Assembly (NCBI RefSeq): GCF_012516315.1
Contig: NZ_CP051185.1
Span: 3,027,403 to 3,091,402, forward strand
DNA: 64,000 bases
Origin: Limnospira fusiformis SAG 85.79
Lineage (GTDB): Bacteria > Cyanobacteriota > Cyanobacteriia > Cyanobacteriales > Microcoleaceae
Reading direction: 5' to 3'
How positions within the stretch are numbered: position 1 is the first letter of the stretch; every line of letters starts with the position of its first letter. A program made the translations under genes and the position numbers. The notes beneath the pieces are model-generated. The model made no database searches. It was not told the origin of the DNA and saw nothing but the letters and a program-made list of their open reading frames with translations. This document shows positions 32,610 to 43,522 of the stretch, in pieces.

Positions 32610-35600
32610 TTAACTCCTCTGGTAGGTGTTCTCGCACAATTGGCGATCGCTATCCCTAACATTAGGATTATGGTCAAGATAGTTGCGAACCCACTCACAA
32701 GCCTTGTCTACGAGACTATCGAGATCCAAATTCCACAGAATCACGCTGTGGTCGCGACTAGCGGAGGCTAATGTTCGGCCATCTGGACTGAAAGTCAGAG
32801 ACATAACACTATCACCATGTCCCATCAAAGTTTTTAGCAAAGTTCCGTCCTTAGCGCTCCAAATGCGAACATGACTATCATAACTAGCGGAAGCCACTAA
32901 AGACCCATCAGGACTAAAGACTACACGAGTGACACTATCGCTAGTCCCTTTTAATAGGGTATTGAGCAAAACTCCCTCCTGAGTCCACAATTTAACTGTA
33001 TTGTCGTATCCAGCAGAGGCTATAACTTTACCATCGGGACTAAAGTTAACCCCCAAGACATAACTTTCATGAGCCTGGATAGTTTTGAGGCGATCAAGCA
33101 TAGTATTGGCTGGGTCCCACTTCCACAGAATTAAAGTCCCATCATCACTGGCGGAAATCACTGTCCGACTATCGGGACTAAAACTCACCTGATTAACCCA
33201 TTCCTGATGTCCTCTGATGGTGCGTAGGAATTGACCATCAGCAGTCCAGAGTTTAATGGTTCCATCCTTGCTTCCGGTGAGGATATACTCACCGTCTGGA
33301 CTATAAGTCACAGTCATGACGCTATCAGTGTGACCTACTAAGGTGGCGACTGGAGAGGGTACAAACAGAGATTTTGGCATGACCCCAATACCGTTAAACT
33401 TGGAAAGCTGCAGTTTACTGGGCCAATTGCGGGACAAGTCGGACTGGGGATTAAGGCGTTTCCAGATTTTGACTGTGTGATCATAGGATGCTGTGGCTAA
33501 CCATTCTCCGTTAGGACTAAAACTCACGGAAGAAACGCGATCGCTATGACCTGATAGAGTTTGTAGGAGTTTCCCGGAACTACTCCATAATTTCACGGTT
33601 GTATCTTGAGACCCAGAAGCTAAGATTTGACCATCAGGACTAAAGCTAACATCGAGAACTCGATCATTATGAGATTTTAAGGTGGCTCTGGGGTTAGTGT
33701 GGAGATTCCATAACTTCACGGTTTTGTCATAACTTGATGAAGCTAGGGTGCGATCGTCCGGGGAAAAACGTACCCTTGTTACTTTATCTCCATGACCGCG
33801 AAAGGTTTGGAGTAATTCCCCTTCCCAACTCCAGACTTTGACGGTTTTATCAGATCCGGCTGTGGCTAAAGTCCGACCATCCCCAGAAAATGAGACGCAG
33901 AAAACAATATCTTCATCTACTTGTAAAGTCCTGAGTAATTCCCCTTGGCGAGTCCAGAGTTTCACTGTTCCATCTGTACCGCTGGTGGCTATGAATTGAC
34001 CATTGGGGGAGAAATTAACTGCATAAATTACCGAGTCCCGTTTGGTAGTGTGGGTGATACTCATTAATCTTCTACCCTGTTGGTTGAAAAATTGCACGTC
34101 TCCTTGATTGGCTGCGGCGGCTAATATTTCCCCGTCAGGACTAAAGTTAATCCAGGTGAGTGCGGTATGGCGAAAACGAATAGTGCGGATGATTTCTCCC
34201 TGTAAATTCCATAGTCTGATGGTGCGATCGCTCCCCGCCGAGGCTATCATTTGACTATCAGGAGAAAAGCGAACGGATTTTACTCTATCTGTATGTCCGA
34301 TGAATGTTTTTAACAGTTTACCGTCCCGACTCCATAGTTTAACTGTATGGTCATCGGAAGCCGAAACTAACATTTGACCACAGGAACTAAAATCTAGGCT
34401 AGTTACATTATGATTATGTCCGGTTAAAGTGGCGATCGCCTTCCCTTCAGGAGTCCATAATCTGATAGTATTATCTGTACTAGCAGAGGCTAACATATCC
34501 CCCGTGGGACTATAAACTACATCCCACACTATATCCGCGTGACCCTCTAGGCGGTTCTGTTCATGAATCCCATAAACTCCTTGTCCTAGGGTGGCTGCTA
34601 CCCGAATTTCCGCCTCATGGAAACTGTTAGCATTGAGAGATAAGGACTTAATTTTTTTGATTTTTTGAGCCGCTTTTAAACTTTCCAGTAAAGCATCAAA
34701 ACGATAATTAGAGAAAAATAGTGCCTCGGAAGATGCTGTTAATGAGGTGATATAAGATAGGCGTTTTTGTTGGTAAGCAATTTTGGTTGATACCCCTAAT
34801 CCGAGAGTGGCAATAATTGACACACAAAGCAGTTGTTTTAAGAGTCGATTCCGGTGTATCAGTTGTTTTTCGCTTTCGCTTTGAGCCGCTTCGGCTTGGG
34901 TTTTTGCTTTCAGACTTTGTTGCAGTTTCTTTTCGATTTCTACCTGGCGCTGTGCGGCGAGAATTCTATAGCGTTCTCGGATGGGAAATACGAGATAATC
35001 ATACATGAGTTGATAGCGGTCTTCTGTTTGCTCATGCTGACGGAGTAGCAAACCTGATTCTAGGATAATATCAATAAAATTATGATGATTATCGCTGGGT
35101 TTATTATCCCCAAATTTACCGGGAGTAACCGTAGATTTATCTGGTCTAATCGCCGCGATTAATTGCGATCGCGTTTTCATGGGACGGGCGAGTTTTTCAT
35201 CCGTAAGCGCAAATAAAATATCCCAGGCTGCATTGGCGTTGGGGGAGCCGCAGTCTTGAATAATACCATTAATAAAATGCTCGATTAGTTGGTTTTTGGG
35301 ATGGTCTCCGAGTCTCTCATATTCGGCTAAGGTCGTGATTCCTCTTAGTCCTTCTTCCTGGAGTTGCGAGCAAACTACCTGTAATTCAATTGGTCTCACT
35401 TCGGAGCTTTCATCCGCTAAATCTTTTACTAATTTATCAATTAAAGCCGGTTCTAGATGAAAGTTAGCACGTTTGGTTAAAGCCTGAATAACTCGGTGAG
35501 CTTCCCTCTTGGTAAAATCTCGCAAATGATAGCGAATATGTTTATCTAAAATATTGTTATTGATAGCATCTAAAGGCGATAAATATTCCGATTCCAATAA

Positions 35601-37799
35601 CCAGGGTAAACACTCTTCGCGCAAGGAAATAATTACCTTGACAAAAGGCGCGTTTAGACAGAGATTTAAAAACTCATAAAATGTCTGGCGTTGTGAGCGA
35701 TCGCGACAGAGAAAAAAGAATTCCTCAAATTGGTCGAAAATGATAACAGTCAGGAAATTTTGCTCCGCGTTTTTCTGGAGACGACTGTTAATAAATGAAT
35801 CGGGATGCAAAATATATGAGCTGCGATCGCGATGATTCAAAGATTGGATGTCCGTGGTATTACATAGAGCATTACTACCTTGGGAAGCCTTGATAATTTT
35901 CCGATACCAAAGCCGTTTTAAATTCTTGGCTTTAATATTCAGACTATCTTGATTAATTAAGGCTGTAGCTAAGGCTGCTTCTAGTTCTCGCACCCAGTCT
36001 GTATAACTATTAATGACCACGGGTAGAACATTACGAGCCCCTAAACTAATTTCCGCCATAGCTGGGACTAAACCCGCATTAATTAACGAACTTTTACCGA
36101 CTCCAGAACTACCATGTAGGACAATTAATTTATGATCATCTCGTCCTAACCTGTGAATCAGATTATTAATATCTTTATTTCTGCTATTATTAGTCATCTC
36201 AAAACCCGGACTAATAGCCGCTTTTGAGGTATTATTTTTAGAGGAAATAACCGGGTTTAATGCCTGTTTAGATGGCTGCAATTGATGAACCCCAATAAAA
36301 GCCCGAAAACCGTATTGATGCTCAACTTCTCGTTGTCTTTGTTTAATCCGAAATGCTTTGATATATTGACCTTGTTCGTAGTAGAGATTACGCAATTCCG
36401 CCAAAATATCAATATACAATTGCGGATCATAACTGGGGGAGGTTTCTTGTCGGGCTTTTTCTAGTTCCTTAATCGCTGTTTCCCATTCATTTAAATGTTT
36501 ATGACTGCGAGCCAATAGCAGCAGATAAGTTCCCCGTTCATTGGGGCGCTTTTCCGAGTCAATAATTGCTAGGGCTAGTTTAGTTAGTTCTAAGGCTTTA
36601 TGCCATTTTTTCTGCTGAAGAGCTACTTCAGCCATAAATCCATAATCTTGGGCTAATTGGCGATCGCCACCGTAGGCTAAATGGATTTTTATTCCCGTTT
36701 CCGCTAGGTTCTGTAAATCCTCCCATTGGTATAATCCCTTCAGAACATCCCCTAAATAACAGAGAATTCCAGCTACTAAATCTGGTCTTCCCGCCATTTC
36801 AAAAGCCTGTCGGGATTGTTCTAAGTGGGTTTTAGCTGAATGCAGCACTTTGACGTTAGTACCTGGGGATTTGGCATGGGGAATGTGTCGCGATCGCATA
36901 GCTTTTAGGCGATCGTTTAAGGCAATGTGAAATAAGATAATCCCCCGGATAACTTGATAGGAAATAGGATAGGCAAATTGATAGGGGTCAGCACTGGTTG
37001 TGGTCGGAGAGATCCAATTTTCCAGATCCGCTAAACTTTTTTGATAATGAACGCGCGCCTCCTCTCCTAAGTCTTGAGCATCTTTATCTAAGCCAAAAAT
37101 AAATTGTTTCGTCCCTTGGAGAAAAAGGTTAAGTTCCACTCCCCTGTGTTGTAAATCTTTCCAAGCAAATTCTAATTCCCGGCGACGACTCGAACCAATA
37201 CTTAGGTCATATTTCGGGGATTTTGACCTGCCATCAAATTTGCGGCTTTGCAGTTCTCCTGACCTAATTCGTAATTCCGCTAAGGAAAACAGCGTGTTAC
37301 CTTGCAGGGTCAGTGATTTAATCAGGTCTGGGGTCGCCATTTCAAATTTAATCGTAGCTGCACCCCAACTTTTAAAGTCTGGCGCTAGTCGGATTAGTTT
37401 TTTGGCTAGGATATCTGTAGTCCACAATACTAAAGGACAGGAAAAATTCTTCCGAAATTCATCCCGGACTTGGTTGGTCGAACTTAGCAGGGTTTCTAAA
37501 GCCTCTACTGTGTCTAAACCCATGACCATTAAGACGCTAGGGGTAGGGGTGGCTATGCGATCTAATAATGTGGTGTAGAGGGTGGTAACTTTCGGGGAAA
37601 GCGTGATGGTTTGAATGGTCTCTGCTTCTGGTAATTTTTCCCGTAATTGCTTGATCACTTTCGTTTGCAGATAGGAATAGTTACAGCTTACTAAAATTAG
37701 AGAAAATTGACCTTTGGAAAAAGAAATAGCGCGGGCTAATCTTTGTAGCGATCGCTGATTTTGGCTCTCGAATTTCTGAGGCGTTAATTGATTAGTCAT
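32610..37799 (-). CDS. TPR - nSTAND NTPase - 14 WD40 repeat protein (1729 aa)
   Basis: Residues 1-190 form an alpha/beta N-terminal domain without a Walker A ([19 protein letters not shown]), found in other cyanobacterial TPR proteins. Residues 280-510 contain TPR-like helices. The STAND NTPase follows with Walker [10 protein letters not shown] near residue 561 and Walker [13 protein letters not shown] near 686. A coiled segment and one hydrophobic helix ([20 protein letters not shown], about residue 995) precede 14 WD40 repeats (about 1085-1690), enough for two seven-bladed propellers, with a 40-residue insert between repeats 9 and 10. STAND proteins switch from closed to assembled state after ligand binding by the repeat sensor. 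What this one senses or triggers is unknown. Confidence 0.85.
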   Translation of the reverse strand: MTNQLTPQKFESQNQRSLQRLARAISFSKGQFSLILVSCNYSYLQTKVIKQLREKLPEAETIQTITLSPKVTTLYTTLLDRIATPTPSVLMVMGLDTVEALETLLSSTNQVRDEFRKNFSCPLVLWTTDILAKKLIRLAPDFKSWGAATIKFEMATPDLIKSLTLQGNTLFSLAELRIRSGELQSRKFDGRSKSPKYDLSIGSSRRRELEFAWKDLQHRGVELNLFLQGTKQFIFGLDKDAQDLGEEARVHYQKSLADLENWISPTTTSADPYQFAYPISYQVIRGIILFHIALNDRLKAMRSRHIPHAKSPGTNVKVLHSAKTHLEQSRQAFEMAGRPDLVAGILCYLGDVLKGLYQWEDLQNLAETGIKIHLAYGGDRQLAQDYGFMAEVALQQKKWHKALELTKLALAIIDSEKRPNERGTYLLLLARSHKHLNEWETAIKELEKARQETSPSYDPQLYIDILAELRNLYYEQGQYIKAFRIKQRQREVEHQYGFRAFIGVHQLQPSKQALNPVISSKNNTSKAAISPGFEMTNNSRNKDINNLIHRLGRDDHKLIVLHGSSGVGKSSLINAGLVPAMAEISLGARNVLPVVINSYTDWVRELEAALATALINQDSLNIKAKNLKRLWYRKIIKASQGSNALCNTTDIQSLNHRDRSSYILHPDSFINSRLQKNAEQNFLTVIIFDQFEEFFFLCRDRSQRQTFYEFLNLCLNAPFVKVIISLREECLPWLLESEYLSPLDAINNNILDKHIRYHLRDFTKREAHRVIQALTKRANFHLEPALIDKLVKDLADESSEVRPIELQVVCSQLQEEGLRGITTLAEYERLGDHPKNQLIEHFINGIIQDCGSPNANAAWDILFALTDEKLARPMKTRSQLIAAIRPDKSTVTPGKFGDNKPSDNHHNFIDIILESGLLLRQHEQTEDRYQLMYDYLVFPIRERYRILAAQRQVEIEKKLQQSLKAKTQAEAAQSESEKQLIHRNRLLKQLLCVSIIATLGLGVSTKIAYQQKRLSYITSLTASSEALFFSNYRFDALLESLKAAQKIKKIKSLSLNANSFHEAEIRVAATLGQGVYGIHEQNRLEGHADIVWDVVYSPTGDMLASASTDNTIRLWTPEGKAIATLTGHNHNVTSLDFSSCGQMLVSASDDHTVKLWSRDGKLLKTFIGHTDRVKSVRFSPDSQMIASAGSDRTIRLWNLQGEIIRTIRFRHTALTWINFSPDGEILAAAANQGDVQFFNQQGRRLMSITHTTKRDSVIYAVNFSPNGQFIATSGTDGTVKLWTRQGELLRTLQVDEDIVFCVSFSGDGRTLATAGSDKTVKVWSWEGELLQTFRGHGDKVTRVRFSPDDRTLASSSYDKTVKLWNLHTNPRATLKSHNDRVLDVSFSPDGQILASGSQDTTVKLWSSSGKLLQTLSGHSDRVSSVSFSPNGEWLATASYDHTVKIWKRLNPQSDLSRNWPSKLQLSKFNGIGVMPKSLFVPSPVATLVGHTDSVMTVTYSPDGEYILTGSKDGTIKLWTADGQFLRTIRGHQEWVNQVSFSPDSRTVISASDDGTLILWKWDPANTMLDRLKTIQAHESYVLGVNFSPDGKVIASAGYDNTVKLWTQEGVLLNTLLKGTSDSVTRVVFSPDGSLVASASYDSHVRIWSAKDGTLLKTLMGHGDSVMSLTFSPDGRTLASASRDHSVILWNLDLDSLVDKACEWVRNYLDHNPNVRDSDRQLCENTYQRS

Positions 37800-38358
37800 G
37801 GCTGAATTTAACCCGGTGAGTTGAGGGTGGCTATTTAATCAGTATTCGTTAGGTGAGGATTGATAATTTTGGAGTTTCCCCGGCTCCAATTGTGGCTGAT
37901 TCCCTGAGATTATAGATGCCTATCCAGTCGGTGGCTTAGACATCATTAAATATTCACAATTAATTGAAAATTACCATCCAGTACAGATAGCAATACTCAA
38001 TCAATTTTTCATTAGTCAAAATACTATAGCGTGATTTCTGTGGTTGATTAACACTGGTGGCTGTGGCCCCCCAATGCTCAACGCTCTCACTACAATCTGA
38101 CTTATAGTATGCTGGCATTCTGACTAAACTACACCCTGACTCCTACTTATTATACATGATAATGATAAATTTTAAAAAAAAATAAAAATTTAACACTTCC
38201 CGTAATTTTTGTGCGAGAAAACCCGAAAAACTAGTCGCTATCTTGGCCGAGATTTCCGGTAAAATTGGCAGCAAAAAATAACCGATATGTCTGACCATAA
38301 TATCGGCTGGTAGATGGTCTTAATTAGGACTTATTGGCAGATATTGAGCAGATACTAA
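37800..38358. other. 559-base gap, no gene seen
   Basis: Both strands are broken by stops and no open frame of credible coding character is present. It is AT-rich, with a poly-A run near 38171-38190. The only clear element is the terminator at 38273-38306. The promoter of the 1729-aa gene should lie in the left part. Confidence 0.5.
38273..38306 (-). terminator. Rho-independent terminator of the P-loop ATPase gene
   Basis: CCGATAT (38282-38288) and ATATCGG (38300-38306) form a 7-bp stem with an 11-base loop. Read on the minus strand it is followed by TTATTTTTTGC. It lies 52 bases after the stop codon of the gene at 38359. Confidence 0.7.
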
Positions 38359-39711
38359 TTAATTCATGGCTGCTGGTGGATGAGTGGGAGATTTATTAAG
38401 TTGCCAATTTTGATATTTGGGTGTATCTATCAAAGCTGGGTTAATGCCAAACCAACGACCAGAGCGATCGCGATATTCAAAGACAAACATACTCCGCAAG
38501 AGGGTTTGACATTCATCTTCCCCGCGCACGCTTTGATTTTCGACTACTTGCAAAAGTAAATCCCACTCGTCATCGGTAATAGCTCCTAATAGGTCATCGC
38601 GATATTCCCGAATTACCGTCTCTAAACAATCAGCCGAAAAAGGTGGATCATCCTGTTGTAGACAACTGTACATTAACATTAGCAATCGTCTCATGTGACC
38701 ACCACTAACCCGACAGAGGCGATCGAGAACTTGGGGGGTCTCAAACAATTCGGGAATATAAGAAATCCGTTCTTCGGGTGGTAAATTCGGGAAAGCACGC
38801 GCTAAAACCATCTGTTGCAATAAAGCCATACCTTGGGGATTATCTGAACCATCTCGATTGCATACCGGAACCATCGGCAAGACTTTTGGTTTCACCCCAA
38901 ATCGACTGGAAAGCCGACCATAATCATTAGAAAACATTAAAGTTAAAGGAATTGTATAGACCACATGACAATGTAGCCGTCTGAGTTGCTCACCCCGATC
39001 AACAAATAAATATTCTGGCTGAGTACGTCCCCAGGATTTGGGGGAATTATCTACCCGATCTAAATTATCAACAATCACTACTAACCCGTTTTTGCCTCTC
39101 TTTTTGAGAGTCTCGTTAGAAGGTTTAAGTAGTTCCTCATTAATCGCCTCTAAAATAGTGCTAACCCTCGGTTCAAGGTATTGTCGCAGTTGAGATCTCA
39201 GTTTAGGGGAATCTTTGGTGCGAGCGGTAATTCTGGCAATACCAATGGAAATTTCCGCCTCACCAGATAATTCAATGGGGGTTTGCAAAAAATCACCAAT
39301 CTCCGTAAACAGGCGGCCGAAGTATCCGGGTTTTAACTGCACTGCGGCAGTTTGAATGCTTTCGCTCACTTGACGAGCGATCGCCAGTACAATATCACTG
39401 ATGTCAACATCAGCCATATCCAGATCTTGGGATGACTCAAAGTAAACTACATGGTATCCTTGTTGGTCCAGACTATCTTTGAGTCTAAACAGTTCTGTGG
39501 ATTTTCCGCACCCGATGTGTCCAGAAAATAACTGACAGGTGGGTTCATCACTGGAAAGCAATGTGATAGTGCGGCTTAACTCGCGAACAATATTGCTGCC
39601 GCGAACCGACGAAAAATCGATATAATACTGCTGATCTTCCAGATTCGCCATATCAATGGTTTTGCTGGGATTGCAGGCTTTGTAAAATTGGTTCAGGTTA
39701 AGTCCAACCAT
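38359..39711 (-). CDS. P-loop (AAA/STAND-like) ATPase
   Basis: The frame runs to 39849, but the ATG at 39711 (MVGLNLNQFYKACNP) is the likely start, giving 450 residues. Walker A is GHIGCGKSTE near residue 73 and Walker B VVIVDNLDRVD near 202. The layout with FSVRGS-like and LSSDEP-like segments before the P-loop and a winged-helix-like C-terminus is like cyanobacterial ATPases that often stand alone, related to STAND/KAP NTPases. Substrate and role are unknown. It is divergent from ftsQ and lies on the same strand upstream of the 1729-aa STAND gene, separated by the 559-base gap and a terminator, so probably its own transcript. Confidence 0.7.
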   Translation of the reverse strand: MVGLNLNQFYKACNPSKTIDMANLEDQQYYIDFSSVRGSNIVRELSRTITLLSSDEPTCQLFSGHIGCGKSTELFRLKDSLDQQGYHVVYFESSQDLDMADVDISDIVLAIARQVSESIQTAAVQLKPGYFGRLFTEIGDFLQTPIELSGEAEISIGIARITARTKDSPKLRSQLRQYLEPRVSTILEAINEELLKPSNETLKKRGKNGLVVIVDNLDRVDNSPKSWGRTQPEYLFVDRGEQLRRLHCHVVYTIPLTLMFSNDYGRLSSRFGVKPKVLPMVPVCNRDGSDNPQGMALLQQMVLARAFPNLPPEERISYIPELFETPQVLDRLCRVSGGHMRRLLMLMYSCLQQDDPPFSADCLETVIREYRDDLLGAITDDEWDLLLQVVENQSVRGEDECQTLLRSMFVFEYRDRSGRWFGINPALIDTPKYQNWQLNKSPTHPPAAMN

Positions 39712-39858
39712 AATTGACTCACTTATGTTACGATGCCTCCTTTTGAGTGTAGGATGATGCTGATACGCCAGGGATGTGGTTTCTCCCCCCACTAGGGGAA
39801 TAGCAGTCAAGGGGGATAGTCTTTTAGATAAGGGAATTAGAAGGGACAAAAATTAGGA

Positions 39859-40701
39859 ATGGCCAATATTGTGTTTACTTCTCGCAATCGATTAGGGACT
39901 CGCCGACGACAACTTCGCCGTCAGCGACGTTTAAAATTGGTTCGGGTGATTTGGCAGGTTCTGGCGGTCGGAGGTATTTCTGGGGGGGTATTTTGGGGAA
40001 TTAGTCAGCCGATTTGGTTAATTAAAGAAGCTGAACAGGTCGAGATTAAGGGTAATCAGTTACTTTCTCAGCACAATATTCGCTCACACCTGCCTTTGTC
40101 CTATCCTCAATCAGTGTGGCAAATTCAACCTTCAGCTATTCAACAAGCCTTGATCGATAATGCTCCCATATCGGAAGCGATCGTGATTAGGCAGGTATTT
40201 CCTCCCCGCCTTACTATAGAAGTGACTGAACGAGAACCTGTGGCGATCGCTCAACCTCCCATAGGAACTACTACCCCAGGAACTGAGGCGATCGTTGGCT
40301 GGTTGGATGCTGAAGGTAGTTGGATGCCATTATCAAGTTATACTGAGCTAGAACAAACAGGTCAACTGCCAAATCTGAGAGTAATCGGTAACTTTGAGAT
40401 GTATCGACCCCATTGGCAGCAGATGTATAGTGATCTGAGTCGCTCCCCGGTTGACATCCATGAAATTGACTGGCAAAATCCAGCTAATATTATTTTAATG
40501 ACTGAGATCGGCGAGGTGCATATTGGCTCATACAGTACACACTTTTGGGAACAGTTGCAGGTTATCGATCGCATGAGAAAATTGCCGGAACAAGTTGATG
40601 TGAGTCAAGTGGACTATATTGATCTCAGAAATCCCAACTCTCCCTTGGTGTTAATGATCTCAGATCAGTCATCACTATCAGAAGCCTCCTTCTCTAAGTG
40701 A
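39859..40701 (+). CDS. ftsQ: Cell division protein FtsQ
   Basis: FtsQ is a bitopic membrane protein of the divisome. The 280-residue protein has a basic N-terminus (RRRQLRRQRRLK), one membrane helix (VLAVGGISGGVFWGISQPIW, about residues 35-55) and a POTRA domain (VEIKGNQLLSQHNI to VTEREPVAIA, about 62-130), followed by the beta domain. It is directly upstream of ftsZ, the normal cyanobacterial order, with 271 bases between. The divergent ATPase gene starts 147 bases upstream (at 39711). Confidence 0.9.
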   Translation: MANIVFTSRNRLGTRRRQLRRQRRLKLVRVIWQVLAVGGISGGVFWGISQPIWLIKEAEQVEIKGNQLLSQHNIRSHLPLSYPQSVWQIQPSAIQQALIDNAPISEAIVIRQVFPPRLTIEVTEREPVAIAQPPIGTTTPGTEAIVGWLDAEGSWMPLSSYTELEQTGQLPNLRVIGNFEMYRPHWQQMYSDLSRSPVDIHEIDWQNPANIILMTEIGEVHIGSYSTHFWEQLQVIDRMRKLPEQVDVSQVDYIDLRNPNSPLVLMISDQSSLSEASFSK

Positions 40702-40972
40702 ACCCTTGACTACATCCCTGTATAGTTTAAATCATTATTAAACTAACCAGGACCGGGGAGAGATTCCTAGGGTCAGTATTCAGAGCCGGGAACAGCTTAA
40801 ACTGGAACCAAAAGGAAAGACTTGACCATCTAGGTGTCACTAACTATCTAAGTCCTACTGTCCTGATAACTGCTATATTAGCGTTTTGGGTTGTTAGCTC
40901 AACTTAAACAAACTTAGTTGACTTGGACTTGTTTAAATATTAAAACTGATTCATCTACCCCAAATACTTAAA

Positions 40973-42259
40973 ATGATGCTTGATAAGAGCAATCTGGGAT
41001 CTACCCCAAATAACAACCAACCTGAAGGAAAAGCCAGCCTGTGGACGGCAGCAGAATCGGCTAACCCCTTTCGCCAAAATAATGAAGGATTAAATAATCA
41101 TAATAATGATGGTAACGCCGTCCCTAATGAACAGTCCTGGAGTAGTGATATTGTGCCTAGCAACGCTGCCAAAATTAAAGTTATTGGTGTAGGGGGAAGT
41201 GGCGGAAATGCCATTAACCGGATGATTGATAGCGAGGTCTCCGGTGTCGAGTTTTGGGCCGTCAATACCGATGCCCAAGCCCTTACTCAGTCTAAAGCAT
41301 CTAAACGCCTTCAGGTTGGTCAAAAACTGACCAGAGGTTTGGGAGCTGGCGGAAATCCGGCGATCGGTCAAAAAGCCGCTGAAGAGTCCCGGGATGAAAT
41401 CGCCCAAGCCTTAGACGGTGCCGATTTGGTCTTTATTACCGCTGGTCTAGGTGGCGGCACCGGTACTGGTGGCGCTCCCATTGTCGCCGAAATCGCCAAA
41501 GAAGTTGGAGCCTTAACTATTGGCGTAGTTACCCGTCCTTTCACCTTTGAGGGACGGCGACGCATTTCCCAGGCTGACGAGGGAATTGCCGCCCTTCAAA
41601 CTCGCGTTGATACCCTCATTGTGATTCCTAACAATAAGCTCCTGTCCGTCATTAATGAGCAAACCCCTGTACAGGAAGCCTTCCGCTATGCTGATGATGT
41701 ATTGCGCCAGGGGGTTCAGGGTATTTCTGATATTATTACCATTCCCGGATTGGTGAATGTGGACTTTGCTGATGTCCGTGCCGTCATGGCTGATGCCGGT
41801 TCCGCTTTATTGGGTATTGGTATTGGTTCTGGTAAGTCACGCGCGCGGGAAGCTGCCTTAACTGCTATTTCTTCGCCTTTATTAGAATCCTCCATTGAGG
41901 GTGCGCGGGGAGTTGTATTTAATATTACTGGAGGCACAGACCTGACCTTGCATGAGGTCAATGCTGCCGCCGAGACCATTTATGAAGTCGTCGATCCTAA
42001 TGCTAATATTATTTTTGGGGCCGTCATTGATGAACGGATGCAGGGTGAAGTCAAAATTACCGTCATTGCTACCGGGTTCACCGGTGAATCTAAATCTACT
42101 GTTCCCCAATCCGGCAGAGAGGTTCCTTTGTCTCGACCCATAACTTCTATTCCTCAGCAGCGCACTATACCGACTCCTGCTCCTGAGCCACAACCTCAGC
42201 CCCAGGAACTTGATATTCCCGATTTTCTCCGTCGTCGCCGTCCGCCTCCTGGTCGGTAG
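40973..42259 (+). CDS. ftsZ: Cell division GTPase FtsZ
   Basis: FtsZ is the tubulin-like GTPase that forms the division ring. Seen: the start of the GTPase core [17 protein letters not shown], the nucleotide loop [18 protein letters not shown], and the T7 synergy loop [11 protein letters not shown]. The C-terminal peptide [12 protein letters not shown], which binds partners, is intact. A 60-residue polar N-terminal extension precedes the core, as usual in cyanobacteria. The 428-residue length fits. The next gene, the first caspase, starts 186 bases downstream; a hairpin terminator lies between. Confidence 0.97.
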   Translation: MMLDKSNLGSTPNNNQPEGKASLWTAAESANPFRQNNEGLNNHNNDGNAVPNEQSWSSDIVPSNAAKIKVIGVGGSGGNAINRMIDSEVSGVEFWAVNTDAQALTQSKASKRLQVGQKLTRGLGAGGNPAIGQKAAEESRDEIAQALDGADLVFITAGLGGGTGTGGAPIVAEIAKEVGALTIGVVTRPFTFEGRRRISQADEGIAALQTRVDTLIVIPNNKLLSVINEQTPVQEAFRYADDVLRQGVQGISDIITIPGLVNVDFADVRAVMADAGSALLGIGIGSGKSRAREAALTAISSPLLESSIEGARGVVFNITGGTDLTLHEVNAAAETIYEVVDPNANIIFGAVIDERMQGEVKITVIATGFTGESKSTVPQSGREVPLSRPITSIPQQRTIPTPAPEPQPQPQELDIPDFLRRRRPPPGR

Positions 42260-42285
42260 ATCATCAAAAATTCCTAAATTCCTAT

Positions 42286-42327
42286 CCCCCCTTAACCCAT
42301 CTGATTACCGGGTAGAGGGGTTATTTA
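42286..42327 (+). terminator. Probable ftsZ terminator at the duplication boundary
   Basis: CCCC-TTA-ACCC pairs with GGGT-AGA-GGGG around CTGATTACC-type loop bases and is followed by TTATTTA. The right half (from CTGATTACCGGGTAG) recurs at 46521 upstream of the second caspase, where the left inner arm ACCC is missing, so the stem is weaker there. Confidence 0.45.
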
Positions 42328-42445
42328 TGGGAATTGGGCGCTGAGGGTCATAGCGTGTTAAGCAATAATTAAATTCTTCGCCACTTTCCGGATCTGAGGT
42401 TAGCCTATAGGTATCAGAAGGGCAATTTATAGTTTCCATTAAATT

Positions 42446-43492
42446 ATGTCTAGCACTTATAAAAACGGACACGCTTTAGTAATTGGGGTTGGTCAAGATT
42501 TACCCAACACCGTTAATGATGCTGAGGGTTTAGTTGCCATTCTCACCGACCCGTCCAGATGCGCCTATCCACCCGAACAGGTGACATTATTAGTTAATGA
42601 AAAAGCCGATCGCTCTCAGGTATTAGAAGCCCTAGATCAACTCGCTAAAACCACCAATTCCGAGTCAACTGTAGTTATCTATTTTTCCGGTCATGGCTAT
42701 CAAGTCGCCTCACCTACCGGGGAGTTTTATTATCTCATGCCCTATGGCTACAACATTAATAAACTCTATCAAACTGCTATTAGTGGTCAGGAATTTGCCG
42801 AAAAACTTAAAGCTATTACCTCCCAAAAACTGTTAATTTTATTGGACTGTTGCCATGCGGGAGGCGTGGGAGAAGCCAAAGCACCAGGACTAGAAATGGC
42901 TGCCTCTCCTTTACCGCCTGAAGCCATCAAGTTATTACAAGAAGGTCGAGGAAAAGCCTTGATTGCCTCCTGTAAGGAAGATGAACTCTCATATCTTTAT
43001 AAACACAAACATAATAGCGAATTTACCATGGCTTTAATGGAAGCCTTTTGTGGTTCTGGGGTGGCTAAAAAAGATGGTTCGGTGAGGGTCGCCGATTTAG
43101 CCTTACATACTCGCCAGGTCATCCCCACCCGCACCCAAGACCGACAACACCCGGTTTTACACTATGAAAATGCTGATAATTTTGTGGTGGCTTATTATGC
43201 GGGGGGAAGCATAGAACCCAAAGGGTTGCCATTTCCGCAAGCGACAGAAGAACCGGAAACCGAAACGGCGGCTAAGTCTCAACCTTCCGTGGTGTTTGAC
43301 CAAAAAGACCAAACCGTTGACAATCAAACTAATATTGCTGGAAATGTGGGAGAAATTGGGAAACAGGAAACCCATATTTCTGGGGGGTTTAATCAACCCG
43401 GTTGGAAGGTTGGCGGTGATGTGATTCAATCACAGCGAGATGTGGTTATCGGTGCGAAACAACGGAAAACCAATGACTCCGAAGATGAATAG
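42446..43492 (+). CDS. Caspase-like protease (orthocaspase/metacaspase type), copy 1
   Basis: Residues 1-240 are a C14 caspase p20-like domain. The catalytic His is H83 in YFSGHGYQ and the catalytic Cys C136 in LLDCCHAGG. Cyanobacterial orthocaspases cut after Arg or Lys. After a low-complexity linker (Glu/Thr/Ala-rich, about 255-290) the C-terminus has two short Gly/Asn motifs: VDNQTNIAGNVGEIG and, at residues 308-335, ISGGFNQPGWKVGGDVIQ-SQRDVVIG. The second is closely matched at the N-terminus of the next protein. The stop is 30 bases before the STAND gene, so they form an operon. I infer that the motif tethers the protease to the STAND protein. There is no signal peptide. Confidence 0.9.
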   Translation: MSSTYKNGHALVIGVGQDLPNTVNDAEGLVAILTDPSRCAYPPEQVTLLVNEKADRSQVLEALDQLAKTTNSESTVVIYFSGHGYQVASPTGEFYYLMPYGYNINKLYQTAISGQEFAEKLKAITSQKLLILLDCCHAGGVGEAKAPGLEMAASPLPPEAIKLLQEGRGKALIASCKEDELSYLYKHKHNSEFTMALMEAFCGSGVAKKDGSVRVADLALHTRQVIPTRTQDRQHPVLHYENADNFVVAYYAGGSIEPKGLPFPQATEEPETETAAKSQPSVVFDQKDQTVDNQTNIAGNVGEIGKQETHISGGFNQPGWKVGGDVIQSQRDVVIGAKQRKTNDSEDE

Positions 43493-43522
43493 TAAAACAG
43501 AGTAATTTGCAGGTAAATAATC

